DNA of 64,000 bases from Taenia hydatigena (GCA_036345935.2 JADWOT020000007.1:5422665-5486664); one strand, 5' to 3'; positions 22,358 to 34,390 are shown, counted from the stretch's first letter. Numbers and translations: made by a program. Notes: generated by a model not told the origin, from the letters alone.

Positions 22358-24045
22358 TCTCATTTGTAAAACAACAGCCAGGAGTGGCAGCAGCTGTTTT
22401 CCGTGTGAGCACAGCTCATTGTGCGGACTTTGGGCACCGAATCGACTGCGCACAGCAATGAGCGATTGCTGAGGATTGGCATTAGGGTAGACTTGCTATA
22501 CATTCCCGTGATGCCACTGGAATTCTTTAAGCGTTAAAGTGCTTCTGGTAGGCCTTTTTTATATCACCGCAATGCGATGACCCCAAAATGCCTATGATGT
22601 CTCTAACCTCCTACACGATTATGCGTCCCTCATTAGCAGGGCAACATCTTAATTACTAATTTTGATGTCGTCCATGTTCTATTACTTGAAAATCACAACT
22701 TGTGTTAATGGTGGAATGCTTGCACACAAGTCTGTGTGAAATCTCTGTTAATAATACCTGATTGTTGCCAATCTGTCATCATAAAAATTAAATATTCAGC
22801 ATTTCGTACATCAGAGCTGGCTCCATTTCAGCTCTACGATGATTTCCTTGTCTTATTTATGATTCGCCTAGCATTTCTAGTTCCGTGTAGTGTCTTTGGT
22901 ATCACAAATATTATAGGGAAGCTGATCAAGCATTTTGCCTAGCCACGTCAAAACGTATTAAGCTGGGGGAAGTATCATACTCATTCCAGGAACTTATAAC
23001 TAAGTGAATGATTGTGATTAAGAGGAGAGTGCATCCCGGCCTTACTGACTGTATGCCCAGCTAAAACGTCACAACCTGGCAATTGTTAGTAGCGAGGAAT
23101 GCGGCCTCAGAGCATGATGCGACGATGTCAATCCCTGTGTCACGGTCTGGTTTAAGATGAACAGTTGGGTGGGAAGTAGCCAGTATATCTGAGCGTATTG
23201 AAGCTGAAGACACTGTTGGTCCCCGAAGAGATGACACCCTCTGATCCTATGACACCCGATTGCCATGTCCCCATCTGACCACGCTGCCTGACCCAGTATA
23301 CAAAAAATTCTCCCTCACTCCGTTTCGGGGTAAATTAATGGGTTCGCAGTTTATCCAAAGTAATTATTTTCCATTTGTCTTAGCTCTCTGAAATTCTGGC
23401 ACGCACGCATTCTGCTGCAGCTAAAATTAAAGTGCGCGTGGAATGCATCGTTACTGTACGAAATGTTACGAATGCTGTCTTACGCGCGGGTGACCGAGGG
23501 AGTGCTTTCGTTCACATCATCCCTACGCGTGTGTTTTGCTTATAAGACTTGCTTCATGTTGAGTGAGCATATTCATGCTTCTGTGGCTCATGGTTCATAG
23601 GCGTTGATATCGAACTGTCAAGACAATGTTATAAGCACGCAACCCCTTTTACTTCCCGATTTCTTCATGTTAGCACCAATGCAGCTCATCAACATTGTGT
23701 GCTATCTGCAATAGTGCAGCAAAATGCATTACTCTGTGCTTTGCATTGATTATTTCGCGATCTAGAAGCAAATACCAACAAATGCAAGGTAACGGATCAT
23801 TGAGCATATTTTGGGAAGTTATGAGAATGAGTTAAAGCACTAAGCAATGTTTAAAATGGATGGCAGATAGTCGATGAGTTAACTTTGTTAACTCCTTTGG
23901 AGCATATGCCTTACTAGCTAGCCTCACCGTATGTATTATGGTATCCATAATTTAGTCTTTAGCATACAAGTTGACTACCGTTTTAACTTTATTTATTTAA
24001 ATTTATTCGCCAAACATGTGGGCAGATGTTTGAATGTAGACGGCG
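22358..24045. other. No gene recognised
   Basis: Only short open frames such as 22736-22942 (+) and 23069-23266 (-), without motifs. Confidence 0.45.
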
Positions 24046-24262
24046 TTGTGTGGTGCTGTACCCCAAAACCACTTTAATTTACTCAATATCATAAGGCTTT
24101 TTAATATGTTGGCAAGAAAAGGTGATTGCGGCCAAACGAATCAGGCTGATTTCGTAATTAATCAAATTACGTGTGCTGGTTGTCAAAATGGAGAAAATGC
24201 AAGATGCACTCAAGCGCAAGACAGAAAATGTCGAATGATTTGCCTGAATTCGACGTCTGGGT
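24046..24262 (+). CDS. Candidate cysteine-rich coding segment
   Basis: Open for about 72 codons. The second half is rich in Cys and Asn/Gln (GDCGQTNQADF, then ITCAGCQNGENARC and RKCRMICLNST). Cys spacing suggests a small disulfide or metal-binding domain. It could end at a GTAACG donor (TCTGG|GTAACG) or at the TAA overlapping it. No acceptor is evident, and no family is recognised. Confidence 0.3.
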
Positions 24263-24264
24263 AA

Positions 24265-25203
24265 CGCTATTTAGACCGAATAAGGATTGGGGAATTTCTA
24301 CTGTCGTAGCATGAACATGTAACAACTTTTGGCTCATATAAATAACCTTATTGAATGATTGTTTAAAAGTCATAATTTGAGTTTACAAGGAATATCAAAA
24401 GACTAGTTCCATTGAGGAACCGTTGAGAGCATCCCTCTCGTGTTTCGAATTGCATGACTTGGCAGACTGTGCAAAACTATGCCTTCGCGCAGTCGAATGC
24501 AAAATTAATTGCCTCCAATCAGCAGCTAGTGCATAGTCCATTTTGGAACAGAAGAAGAACCATCTTGGTTTTTGTTTGGCAGTTCCTTAATGTGATAGAG
24601 AATGGTACTAGCATAGGATTTATGACTAATTTGTAAGCTATAAAAATGTGCCACATCATTGCAGTATCATCTGCTAGCTTTCATTCGAAAAGAGGTAAGC
24701 AAGGATTGGCACAGTCAGTCTTCAATCACGGTATCGCATGGGCAATAACCTGCAAAGCAGGGTACAATATTTCCACGGAGAATCGATAATGCTACATAGA
24801 ACTAAAAATGTCATCATGTTGTATGCTACTTGACCAACAATTTTATCATGGTGTCTTATATGCTTCTCACCTATAACCTGCGAAAGGTATTCCCTCATTT
24901 TTCGGTTTTAGCTTTCACTTACCTTCGACTTTAGTCTTGGTCTCGCTAAATAACATCGATGTGGGGAAACTGGAAGAAAATCTTTTTTATGACTGCGATT
25001 GACCCTTGATGCTGACGCTTGGTTGTAGGTTATCGTCTTCCCCTTTTCTACCTCGATCTAATGCACCTATGACAGCATTGCCAAATGTACAGTCTTGTCA
25101 CCAGCTCTCTCTTTTGCCGGACGGTTCACTTCTCCTGACAGATAGGTCGGAATTCGTCGGTTTTGATCGTATGCTTTACGATAAGTAAATGTCGACTTTA
25201 TAG
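24265..25203. other. No gene firmly recognised
   Basis: An open frame at 25006-25188 (+) contains QLSLLPDGSLLLTDR. It could be an exon of the gene that follows, but no donor in the required phase was found. Confidence 0.4.
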
Positions 25204-25960
25204 ACGATGAACACTATTTCCATAGGTAATGTAAAATTAACTAGACCGGAAGTACAGCACTTGATTTGCAGTTTATTTGTCGACATCGTAATCGCATTAT
25301 TCGCACTTGCAAGCACCGATCTTGTGAAGGATCAAAACTGGAATGCGGTCAATGCTGATTTTCTGCCCATCTGCATCCATGTGGCAGAGCACGAATGTGC
25401 ACTTTCTTCGGAGTCTTACGATGGGACGATCAACCACATCCATCCACGTGTTTCAAGGTAAGTCTAACTAGGCTATTGTAGGAGTGGTTGATGATGGTCT
25501 AAGCTTCAGTCAGAAGCAGAGGACCGTCTTGAAAGAGTTCAAGCAAATTTTAAAATCTTTGGTTGCTATTACAAGCTCTAAGAGTGTTGCTCTTGAATGG
25601 TGGTAAATCAATGACATTTAAATGCATGCGTTTTACGTTTGAGACGACGAAATAAGATAATGATCACTCCTCGTTCATCATGAAAATTCATATAATAGAA
25701 ATACTACTGACTGCAAAACAACAGATCCCAAAATATTGCTAACAGCACGCTAAAGGCGGCTACTTGGATGTGCCCTCGGACATCCCGTTTTCCTCTTAGT
25801 TCAAAGGAATCAAAATTTGAGGACGGTGAGTGATCACACACCAAGCACAGAGGAACGGTCTGAGGGAGTCGAAAAAGAAGAAGAAGGGGGAAGAAGAATA
25901 CAGCTGAGCATGAATAAAACTGTCGTTCTTATTATTAGTTATCTAAAGCTTAATGCATGA
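25204..25960 (+). CDS. Candidate multi-exon gene with a 26-nt microexon, product unknown
   Basis: Three segments join in phase. The first, 25204-25457, is open to TTTCAAG|GTAAGT. It includes a hydrophobic stretch (LICSLFVDIVIALFALA) and a loop with EHECALSSESYDG. The second is a 26-nt microexon at 25800-25825, bounded by TTTTCCTCTTAG and GACG|GTGAGT. The third, 25851-25960, is open to TGA. Joined, the tail reads SSKESKFEDEERSEGVEK and is strongly acidic, ending in a short hydrophobic run. The intron between the second and third is only 25 nt (25826-25850, GTGAGT..CACAG). Reading straight through instead meets TGA at once. The start could be the ATG at 25207 or an upstream exon. Confidence 0.4.
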
Positions 25961-26297
25961 TACCCATACCCAAGAATTGTAGTGAAATCCCGGACATAAA
26001 GAATACTCCTGACTTTAAATTTAGACTGCATGTAGGAATCGATTAGCAGCATGAATGGCTTCCAGTTTCTCTATCTTTTCGAGTGACCTGTCAATGAGCG
26101 CATTTGATGCGACGAGCATCAAAAGAGGCCTAAATCAATAATGTGAGGATAATAAGCTGGGCCCGTCTCCAAGCTTCCATGTCTCCGTTCATGTGTAGGT
26201 GGATTTCATACTGACTCACCTCCTCTATCACTTGAAGCAATAGCAGTACACACTCGACTTGACCAATCCATCTTTTTAAGTGTTATTGCGGGTGCAA
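25961..26297. other. No gene recognised
   Basis: Intergenic sequence between the candidate gene and repeat R3 copy 2. Confidence 0.5.
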
Positions 26298-26894
26298 ACG
26301 GACGTGGGTTTCGCCATCAACACCAGCATTGATGTCGGAACGACCATAATTGGCACTAACGTAAAAAGTCGCTTCGCCCATAGAACCTTGTCCTACCACT
26401 TCAATCGAGCATCACCCATTTTCCTTAATCTCCACCCTTGTTTCCGTCTTCCCTCATGCACACCTCGAATCCGCATTCCGCAATGCCAATGATGGCAATG
26501 TCACCACCTCTCGACGATGTCCTTAAATATATCGGTAAGTAACTTCCCCTTCTCATTGCAGCCTTTAATCTTCATTCAGCTTTTACTACTCGCACCTAAT
26601 CATTCGTGTGTCTACTCCCACTCAGGCCTCACCCGTGACAGTGGACGGGAGGAAAGCCTTAGGGATCAAGAGGGACAAGCGCAGGGCGATGGCGACGAGG
26701 TTGGGCTGATGGGAGACGAGAAAATCAAAATGTGACCTATCAGACCATTTGATTATGACGAGTCAGTAGTCGGATATGGAAAGGCAGGCAAAGTGACGGC
26801 ACTTACCATTCTCACAGATGGCATCCGGTTCTTTAATGTCGGCATCGCTCACTGCAGTGACAACGTTACCGGAAAGCCAACTGTTGACTACGCA
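26298..26894 (+). repeat. Dispersed repeat R3, copy 2
   Basis: Aligns with 8046-8664, same orientation, with many substitutions and small indels. It contains the matching GT..AG block at 26535-26561 (27 nt, GTAAGTAACTTCC...TTGCAG). The open frame of copy 1 is shortened here. Similarity fades after GACTACGCA near 26894. Confidence 0.75.
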
Positions 26895-27373
26895 GGGGAT
26901 GACAAAGGAGGTGGGTGTGGAATTGGAGGCCGAGGAGGCAAGGATGTGGATGCGGCTAGAAGATTGCAAGAGGGAAAATACAAGACACTCTGCAATTTAA
27001 GTTACCTAGATGAGTGACTTTACTATTTGTGCCGTTGCACGTAGAACCAAGTCAGTTAGTCGCCCATCTAGTGCTTGCCTTAGTACTTGAGTCGAGAGCG
27101 CACTTGCTACGCTCCTCTTCGCCCAGCTCATCATCTTCTACTTCTGACTCTCCCGCACCATTCGGTAAGCTTGCACTCTTCATTTCCTTCCCTTGCTTAC
27201 TCTGCTAATGCCTTTCCACCCAAGCGACCATACTTTCTTCTCCGGCTCTTCTTTCATTGTAGTGGTTCAAACGACTGAGGAGGCGTCTCCGCTACCTATA
27301 TTCCTCATGGTACTGTTGCCATCGCTATCTTCAGCTCTAATCTCACCGATGAATCTCTTTATTTCCCAACTAA
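26895..27373. other. Probable continuation of R3; serine-rich open frame
   Basis: The plus frame at 27014-27208 is leucine- then serine-rich (LLRSSSPSSSSSTSDSP), ending near a GTAAGC. It may be the part of R3 lost from copy 1. There is no recognised product. Confidence 0.35.
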
Positions 27374-27520
27374 TTAACCCAACAATGATTTGACTGTTTA
27401 ACTGGCTGATTAGTTGTTCGTTTGACTGGTTAATTGAATTATTTATCCACCTCCTTACTTCTTTGTTTATGCTTGACCTGTTTCGTTGTTTGACTGATTA
27501 TTCATAAAATGATTGCGTAC
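27374..27520. repeat. TTTGACTG..TTAAT-type subrepeats, right flank of R3
   Basis: Several units resembling TTTGACTGGTTAATTGA recur. They match the reverse complement of 7910-8000, which flanks the left side of R3 copy 1. This could be the two inverted ends of one element. Confidence 0.4.
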
Positions 27521-28974
27521 TTTAATCAACATTTCGCCAAGCGCTGGCAGGCGGTTAACTAATTTGATCGATTTAAAATAAATAGAGGTCACGGCACTGG
27601 TGCCAAGTTCCCACCAGCTTAGTACCATTCTTTAGCTCCCCAATCCCCTCCTCAGCTGATAAGAGTTGCCGTGCGCTACCGCAGTCATGAATGGCGTACT
27701 TGTCTCCCCTTCTTTTCTTTTTATTTTGCGCACGGAAATTCCCTAGCTAAAACCATATTTTCGTGGCACTCTTCATACGCCACTGATAAATTGTGATGGC
27801 CAACGCTGAAGGTTCTGCGATGACAAGACCAAGGAAAACGCTTGAAATAGGATGCGGGCTATGGAGTGCTTGAGTGGCTCGATTTACCCTCGATTGTGGA
27901 AAAAAGGGACCACTTTGGGTCACCACCATTGCACCATCGTCTTTAGGCAGCGTCAGTAGTCCTAAACCTTACTGCAGGCATACACCTCCAATATACCCCC
28001 ATTCTTCTTCGAGTTAGTCAAGAACTTCCAGCATCATGCTCAAGCCTTTAAACCTTCACAAACTACGCGTTTTTTGAAGGCTGTGGATCAGTGCAGTCTA
28101 CCTATACTTTGACTTGCAGTTCGAGACATTTCTACACGCACAGAGTTGTCATTTGTGATACCCTTCTCTCTCCGTCATAAGATATGCTGCATCTGGCGAC
28201 CGGGAATGGAAAACATCACTTTGGTATTAATGGTGCCTCATAACTTGCTAACCTATAGACAACCTCATTTTTGACTTCCTGGTTCCCTCTATGTGTTGGT
28301 TTCTCCCTCATTGGTAAAAATGCCCATGCGATAACTTAAATCCCTGGTAGATGGGCAAAGTGGTGGCGAAACCTAGCCACAGAATTTAAGCTGAATGTAA
28401 AAGAGTTACAAAGGATTTTTATATAAACTGAGTGCTTTTTGTGCAGGATACATTCATAGTCCATTTATACGTATAGCGTGTCCTCCGCAGTCGTTACGTG
28501 ATGCATATTTTTAGTAGTTTGCAGTCTCTGTCCCTCAGGAAGAGATGGTGAAATCGGGTCGGTGGATGACTTCGACGGCTGTTGCCAATGCTTCCTCCAT
28601 TACTACAACACCCGATGGGTAGCCTTGGCAGGGAGACATTGCTAATGGCGTACAGTGGTAGGGACCGCTCTACGTGTATAATTCTGCACACTGCCCGAGG
28701 TTTACTAGCTTCCTCCTTTGCGTCCACAAATTACCATCGCCACCACCACCAAAACTGCGTGCCATGTAGTCGGTTTGGAAGACAAGTCAGCAAATAGCAT
28801 ACCATTGCAAAATTAAATGAGCTTACCATAAGAGCTAACCACTGCTCATTAAAGCTAGGTCATTTTCAGGGCAAGGCAATGCAGCGAAGGAATTACAGTT
28901 TCGAATTAGGAAAACAAGATTCCTCTACGTCTTCCACAGCGAAGAAATCATTCAGTTGCTGAAGCATTCGAACA
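27521..28974. other. No gene recognised
   Basis: Open frames at 27747-27929 (-) and overlapping frames on both strands at 28494-28797 have no motif. Confidence 0.45.
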
Positions 28975-29362
28975 GCATCCTTAATCAAGAACCACTGATG
29001 GTTGAGCAGCAGTGCCAAAACGAACGCAGACGAGGTTGACCTCACTTTTTTCGACCAGAGAGCAGAAATCAACGCGTTCGCAATTAACCTCGGCGCAAAT
29101 CGGCACTCCACGCCCTACTTGCCCACTACATCCCAAGTGTAATGGCACCGTAAGAAGCAGTAATGCAGCCTCCACACTCGCACCTCCATGTCTTGCCATT
29201 ACTGCCCTCTGCCACAAGATTGATCGAATCGCAGCGATGAATGCTGTTGATAAGGCACCCGGCTTTGGTGGGAGGCTGTTCACAGTCCTTCGGCCACGCG
29301 ACGATAATCACGGGGTCCCATTCACTTGAAGGTCAGACAATTCACTCAGTTGCTACCATGGA
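28975..29362 (-). repeat. Dispersed coding-like repeat R2, copy B
   Basis: The best preserved R2 copy. The minus-strand frame starting about 29311 is open for 61 codons and carries INSIHRCDSINLVAEGS and WRCECGGCITASYGA. A second minus frame is open for 100 codons across the same region. The matched nucleotide segment extends a further 200 bp past the shared peptide. The protein is not recognised. Confidence 0.75.
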
Positions 29363-30783
29363 AGCAGTCCACACGCCATTTTAGAGGGTAAACTTTCCAT
29401 ATCTACACTGGTTGATTCAATCAAGGAAAGATATCTAGGATTCTAATGTGCATTTGGATAGCATGTGCTTTTTTCGTCCACTTAAACCAGGCAATTTTAG
29501 GCAAAGAAAGCACGAACTACGGTAGCAACTTTAATGTTTTCACTAGAATCATATAATGTTTTCTGTCAGTGCGCAAATATCCTTTCCTTTTTTTTCAGTT
29601 TTTGTCGCTGTTCTGTTTTGTCAAAAATGTCTCTACTTCTAATTTATGGATACCTGAGCTTGGTCATTCATTTATAATTTCGTCACTGGCCACATTGTTA
29701 AGACCGTAGGAGCACTAGTTCCCAAAAAGTCTAATGTTCCAATTTTCCAAGCCTTAGGTTCTTAAACCGGCAGATCCTTTCATTGCCAAAAGCTTTCCAC
29801 TTTACCAGTCCTTTCATTGTTCACTATTCCAAATAGATCTCTGTAGCGGGTGCATTTCATGACACCAAAAAATGGATAAGTATAGCCCGATATAACGAAC
29901 CGTTGAGGAGCCTTCAGCAGAAGAAACGTATGCATTAGTCACCCTCCCAACGCATACACTACGCAGGAAGTTCCTATGGACTCGAATACAATTAAGCAAA
30001 TCCCTCGGGTGAATTGAAATTAACGAGTGGAATTTGCGATTGAGTGGCTGATAAAAGAGTTGATGATTTGACTACGGACCGCATTCGCATTGGCACTGTC
30101 TTCGACTTTGTACTTGTGACCTCTTTTATGTTGGTGCCTTATTTATAGTGCTAATACATTAGCTCTGCTTCGCTGACTGCTTTACTGCTCGGCTTGTGAC
30201 TTTACTGTAGCTGGACGTAGCAGTGAGAGCAGAAATTTTCACGACGCTCTTGATAAGCGAAATCAGAAAAATCAGATCTTGGGTCTGCTGAGTTATAAAT
30301 ATGCAGCCATGTATTCCAAAGTTAAGAATACATGTCGTCGAATTCGACACGAAGATGCGGCCGAAATATAAAGGATAGATTGGCTTCAGGAGTAAACGCA
30401 CATGCAGAATCAAGGGTTAGAGGAACACATTCAGATTCTTTTTAATAGAGACTTGCACAACTGATTTCGTTTGGAAACAAAAATTTGCCTACAACGTGGT
30501 CTTCTCCAGAAGAAAAAAGTCGTAACGATTTTGTGTGCAGTGGGGGTAGTAGCCTTAAAAGGATAAGATTTTGCTGATCAAAGGTTGAAGTGAATTAAGA
30601 AAAAGGCGTTTTGGTAAATCCAAGGCGACCGATTTATTTGTTTGTTTGTTTATTGCTAAAACAAATTCATGCACATCGCGAGATTTTTGCTTGTGTCTAC
30701 TGTAAACTACGCGAAAACCTATAGAGCCTGCTAGCAGTTTTCACAGCTATTTTCATCGACTGCCAGATACATGCGGGTTGGAG
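29363..30783. other. No gene recognised; includes likely 3' flank of a minus-strand gene
   Basis: TTTATT at 30649-30654 reads AATAAA on the minus strand, about 130 bp beyond the stop of the candidate gene at 30784. The rest shows nothing. Confidence 0.45.
30649..30654 (-). terminator. Possible poly(A) signal of the 30784-31772 gene
   Basis: AATAAA on the minus strand about 130 bp downstream of the putative stop codon. Confidence 0.35.
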
Positions 30784-31772
30784 CTACAGGGAGCTTCGCT
30801 CCGCTAAGGTGATGCCATGTTCATCCAAGTGCTCTTCTTCTACCCATTCCTTCTTCTCCTCATCCTCATCCGTGTGCACTAATGCATCTTCCTCCATTCC
30901 ATCCACACAATGTGAGGCATTACGAAGTAATGCATGTAAGCAATCATCTCTTGCAGAAGCGAACTCATGTTGATTAATTCAAAACTGAAAAGATGCTGTC
31001 GAAACTGCCTTAGTTAATTAAAAGGTGTTCTCTAGGCTTCAAATAAAATTGCCGATTCATACCACTTCCCGAAGAAACAAGCTCGTCTGTCGCTCACCAA
31101 AGCCAGGATGACGATATCTAATTCCCCTGCAGTCCCAGTAGCCATACATTGCAAACAGGAGTAGGGTTTATAGGGTTACAGCGCCATGCACATCTTTCTT
31201 CCTGCTACGTCCCGTACAATCGCACCTTTACAAAGCATCGTTACAGCGTGTAATAAAACAGCTCACCCATTGCACAGCGTTTGAACAGGAAATCCAAAGT
31301 CCGATGATCCGTTTTCGACACGGACAACCTTGCTATCAGGCGATATCTAAGACGCACTGCAAGAAAGAAGACAAAAAGTGTTTCGCGTTGAGTTGGAATT
31401 CTTCATCCCAATTTTACTGATTCGGTAAAGAAACCTCTCACCTCTTTGTCATTCCGTCTTTTGGGAAATCACGTCACTCATGTCTGCATCGTCAGCGTTT
31501 ACAGTCTGTACGTACAGTAGGGTCACTTGATCCAAAGTTCAACGAAGTTTGAATCAACTAGGAGTGAGCTACGCGAAAATGTTCTTTAAATGCTTCACCA
31601 CGCTCATCACTAGTTTAAGGACCCAAACCTAAATGCTGCTGCTCGTGTAAGGCACTCTCCTCTCATCAACTTTGCCATCAGGAAGAAAATATTTTGCGCT
31701 TATTTGAGCAGTGGTCGGTGGGCTGGTGATAGGAAGATTAGCCTTCCTCCCGACACCTTCATCGTCTTGATG
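30784..31772 (-). CDS. Candidate five-exon gene or young pseudogene, product unknown
   Basis: Five minus-strand segments have good splice sites and matching phases, in transcript order: 31772-31629, 31505-31442, 31356-31267, 31126-31098 and 30963-30784. They give HQDDEGVGRKANLP, TVNADDADMSDVISQK, RLRYRLIARLSVSKTDH ending KRCAM, GELDIVILAL (a 29-nt exon), and an acidic tail (TDEDEEKKEWVEEEHLDEHG) ending SSL and TAG. The third exon has an excellent acceptor (TCTTCTTTCTTGCAG). Two problems remain: the first segment's frame ends in TAG exactly at its donor unless an earlier donor is used, and the second has a TGA at 31449-31451 seven bases before its donor. Either this is a pseudogene with recent nonsense changes or my exon limits are wrong. 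I do not recognise the protein. A 5' start was not found. Confidence 0.4.
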
Positions 31773-32015
31773 CTGAAGATTGGCAAAGGCGACTTAAATG
31801 CCTGGTAGCGTACAGCACGCTACTAGTGTAGCGTCCGCAGCTTCCTTTAGAAAGGCAAAAGAAGGCATAATACTTGAGCAGGATGAATATACTCAGCAAA
31901 GATAAGGAGTTGGGGTCGCTGGCATGGCCCAGAGGCCAGCTCACTTTGCAAAGGCGAAATGGTCACCAAATTGAATGTGGCCATAACGGACAGTCAAACA
32001 AACAAGACATTAAAA
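31760..32015 (+). repeat. Dispersed repeat R5, copy 2
   Basis: Aligns with 3030-3340, same orientation. It lies across the interval between the minus-strand candidate gene and the plus-strand candidate exon, so part of either could derive from the repeat. Confidence 0.5.
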
Positions 32016-32243
32016 TGACTGCGATTGTCGGGACAGGTGCGAGGGAAGGAGAAGGCAGTGAAGCAGAAATATGGTAAAGAAGGGTTAGGTGTAATGGCGG
32101 TGTGTCATTCTTATCAATTTTCTGCCCTTTTTGTCGCAATCACTCGTAACTCTAACTCCTCTTTTTCCATCTTCATTTACGGAATAAGGTTGATGGTGGA
32201 GGTGTTCTGCCCAAGTGACGAAGAGAGTAGTGACGAGAGATGA
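31874..32243 (+). CDS. Candidate two-exon gene end, product unknown
   Basis: The plus frame at 31874-32073 ends GSEAEI plus two bases at ATATG|GTAAAG. A second segment at 32189-32243 starts after GGAATAAG and completes a Trp codon, then reads LMVEVFCPSDEESSDER and TGA. The phases fit, the tail is acidic as in many cytosolic or nuclear proteins, and AATAAA follows 26 bp later. Weak points are the AAG acceptor, the lack of homology, and the overlap of the first segment with repeat R5. Confidence 0.35.
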
Positions 32244-32268
32244 CACTAGCGATAGCTTAAAGTAGCGC

Positions 32269-32274
32269 AATAAA
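32269..32274 (+). terminator. Possible poly(A) signal
   Basis: AATAAA 26 bp after the TGA of the candidate terminal exon. Confidence 0.35.
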
Positions 32275-32551
32275 ATAGGTAAGCCTTTGAGTGTGGCTTG
32301 TGATAAAGTTTGTTCCACTGCAATGGTCATTGATTAAGTGGGAACACCTCGTAATACACATTCCGCTGTTGCTTATTTCTTAAAGTAAAAACTTATTTAT
32401 CAAACAGCATGCCAAATACAAGACTTTGATTGACACAATCGCTCTTCAGAGAACCAGTGAATGCTAATTTACTACCTGATATCGTCATGGGTATTTCAGT
32501 GATCCTCAGACTTCCAGCATTCGCCTAATTTGAATCGCGCCTTCTTTAAAT

Positions 32552-34390
32552 GCAGAATCCTTACATCCGCCGCAATTTTCCAGTCTTTTGTAAGTCCTTA
32601 ATTGCAGCCTACCTATACGCACCCTTTGATAAAAAATTCTTATATCAACCCTACACCGACCATTTTAGCATTTGCCATATTCGTAAGCCTTCCCAAGGTT
32701 CGCATACAGTTCGGGACGCAGGTATGCATTGAAGTCACGAAAAAACTTAACCTCAGGGATTTGGACTTCTTTTTAGTAGAACATACTCGCGGTAAAACTT
32801 TGAGAGTGACCATGAAAAAGAAATAAGACTACACCCAAGGTTGCTAACAAAGCTGAGTTGGGAGCTAGATGGCTTGGTCCAGGTCGACTCTCGCATCGTG
32901 CCAACCTACATCAGTTTGTGCAGCCCATCTTCTGTGTGTGCATGTATATACAATTTAAAATATGGGTGCATGTGTCTAATGACAATAGAGTGGAGGATGC
33001 TAATGTTTGAATTTGGGTGTAAGTCTCCGTCCGATTCGCCCACAAGCATAAACACGTCTACTTGCTGATGATGTACTAGTTATATCCATGGAAATGCGTT
33101 CGACTTTTACAAGTTATCTTATACAAGGCCTGCCTGATTCTCCTACTGTGTGCCAGTTATTACAGTATATCATTGGATTTGGGTGTTATTTTGACAGACT
33201 CCATGCAAAAAAGAACCAAGTAACGACAAAAATTCTAATGAGTTATAGTTAATGTCAAGCTTTTAGCCACTATTTTTTCTACAAATCCACAACTTGTCAA
33301 ATGGGGGTTGAATCCTAAATCCAATGTCAAGCACGAGGGCACTTATGATGACACCGTCGATGTGACAATAAGTACACTAGTATGCATCAGATGCAAGCAG
33401 CGTACTACTGATAAGTGACGAGTAGATCGTGGACAAGTCAAGAAGCTGTTACTTAAACCGCACCGTGTGTGTGCATGCCATTACGAAGACAGCGATTAAA
33501 CACTTGATTTAGTCTCATTAACAAGATTACCGTGTCTTGCCTCCACGAAGCTTATAAATATTTCGGTTATGTCTCCAAATGTCTACATGTTAGCATATTA
33601 ACATTTTTTTGTTGATGCCTCCGTAACAATTTCGTTGATAACATCATTTTGCATAATATCGTAAGAGTTGTAGCTGCAGTGTCATTTAGTGAAACCAAGC
33701 ACCGTCGGCATTAGTGCAAGAGCTTTGTTAAATCTAATGTTAGCAGAACGCAAACGCTGCTAAAGCTACAGCAGATCAGACTTGAATGTAACTAGCTACT
33801 TATTACCAATGAATAGAAGTATCCACGAAATAAAATCTTGCGAGGACTTGCCACCAAAAATAGCTAACACTCCTATGGCATTCATTTCAATGTTTCCCTC
33901 ACTGCAGCGAAACCTTTTTGTTAAAACAGCGTCACGTTGATGGTCGGCACAATAGTATCTGATTTTGAATGAAGACCAGAAAGGCCTATCAGAGCAAAAG
34001 AGGCAGGCATTTCGGCTAATCGTATAAGAATAACACCCTAACCAGCAACGATGCGTCTAGTGATCGCGTTTGATTAGGCTGGGTATGAAGAAATTAGCCG
34101 ATGCGATGTTGTAACTTACTGCCAACATATCTGCTCTATCTGTCCTGGTTTGCAAGTCTTCACGCCAGAAGGAAAGGAGATGAAAAATGAAAGGGGTGCA
34201 AAACTGCTAGAATAAACGAAAGCAGATTAGAGCCGATGAGCTTACACTGAATGGCGAAATAAATGATAGCGCGATACTTACTTAAAGCAGCCTAAACACC
34301 TAAGCGTTTGCCATCTTGTAGAGCAAACACAATTGTGGGGTCTACGGGTCAGCTCCTAGGCATCTGAGGTAGGCGAGGTGAACAAAATTG
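32552..34390 (+). repeat. Direct segmental duplication, copy 1
   Basis: Aligns with 37741-39765 almost end to end. Conserved blocks include CAGCCCATCTTCT.TGTGTGCATGTAT, AAGTCTCCGTC..ATTCGCCCA, TCTACTTGCTGATGA, GATGACACCGT, GCTACAGCAGATCAGA, CGCGTTTGAT.AGGCTGGGT and GCAG.CTAAACACCTAAGCG. Both copies hold an open frame ending in LNTSTC/INTSTC. Divergence is spread throughout, so the duplication is not recent. Copy 1 lacks about 290 bp present in copy 2. Confidence 0.85.
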
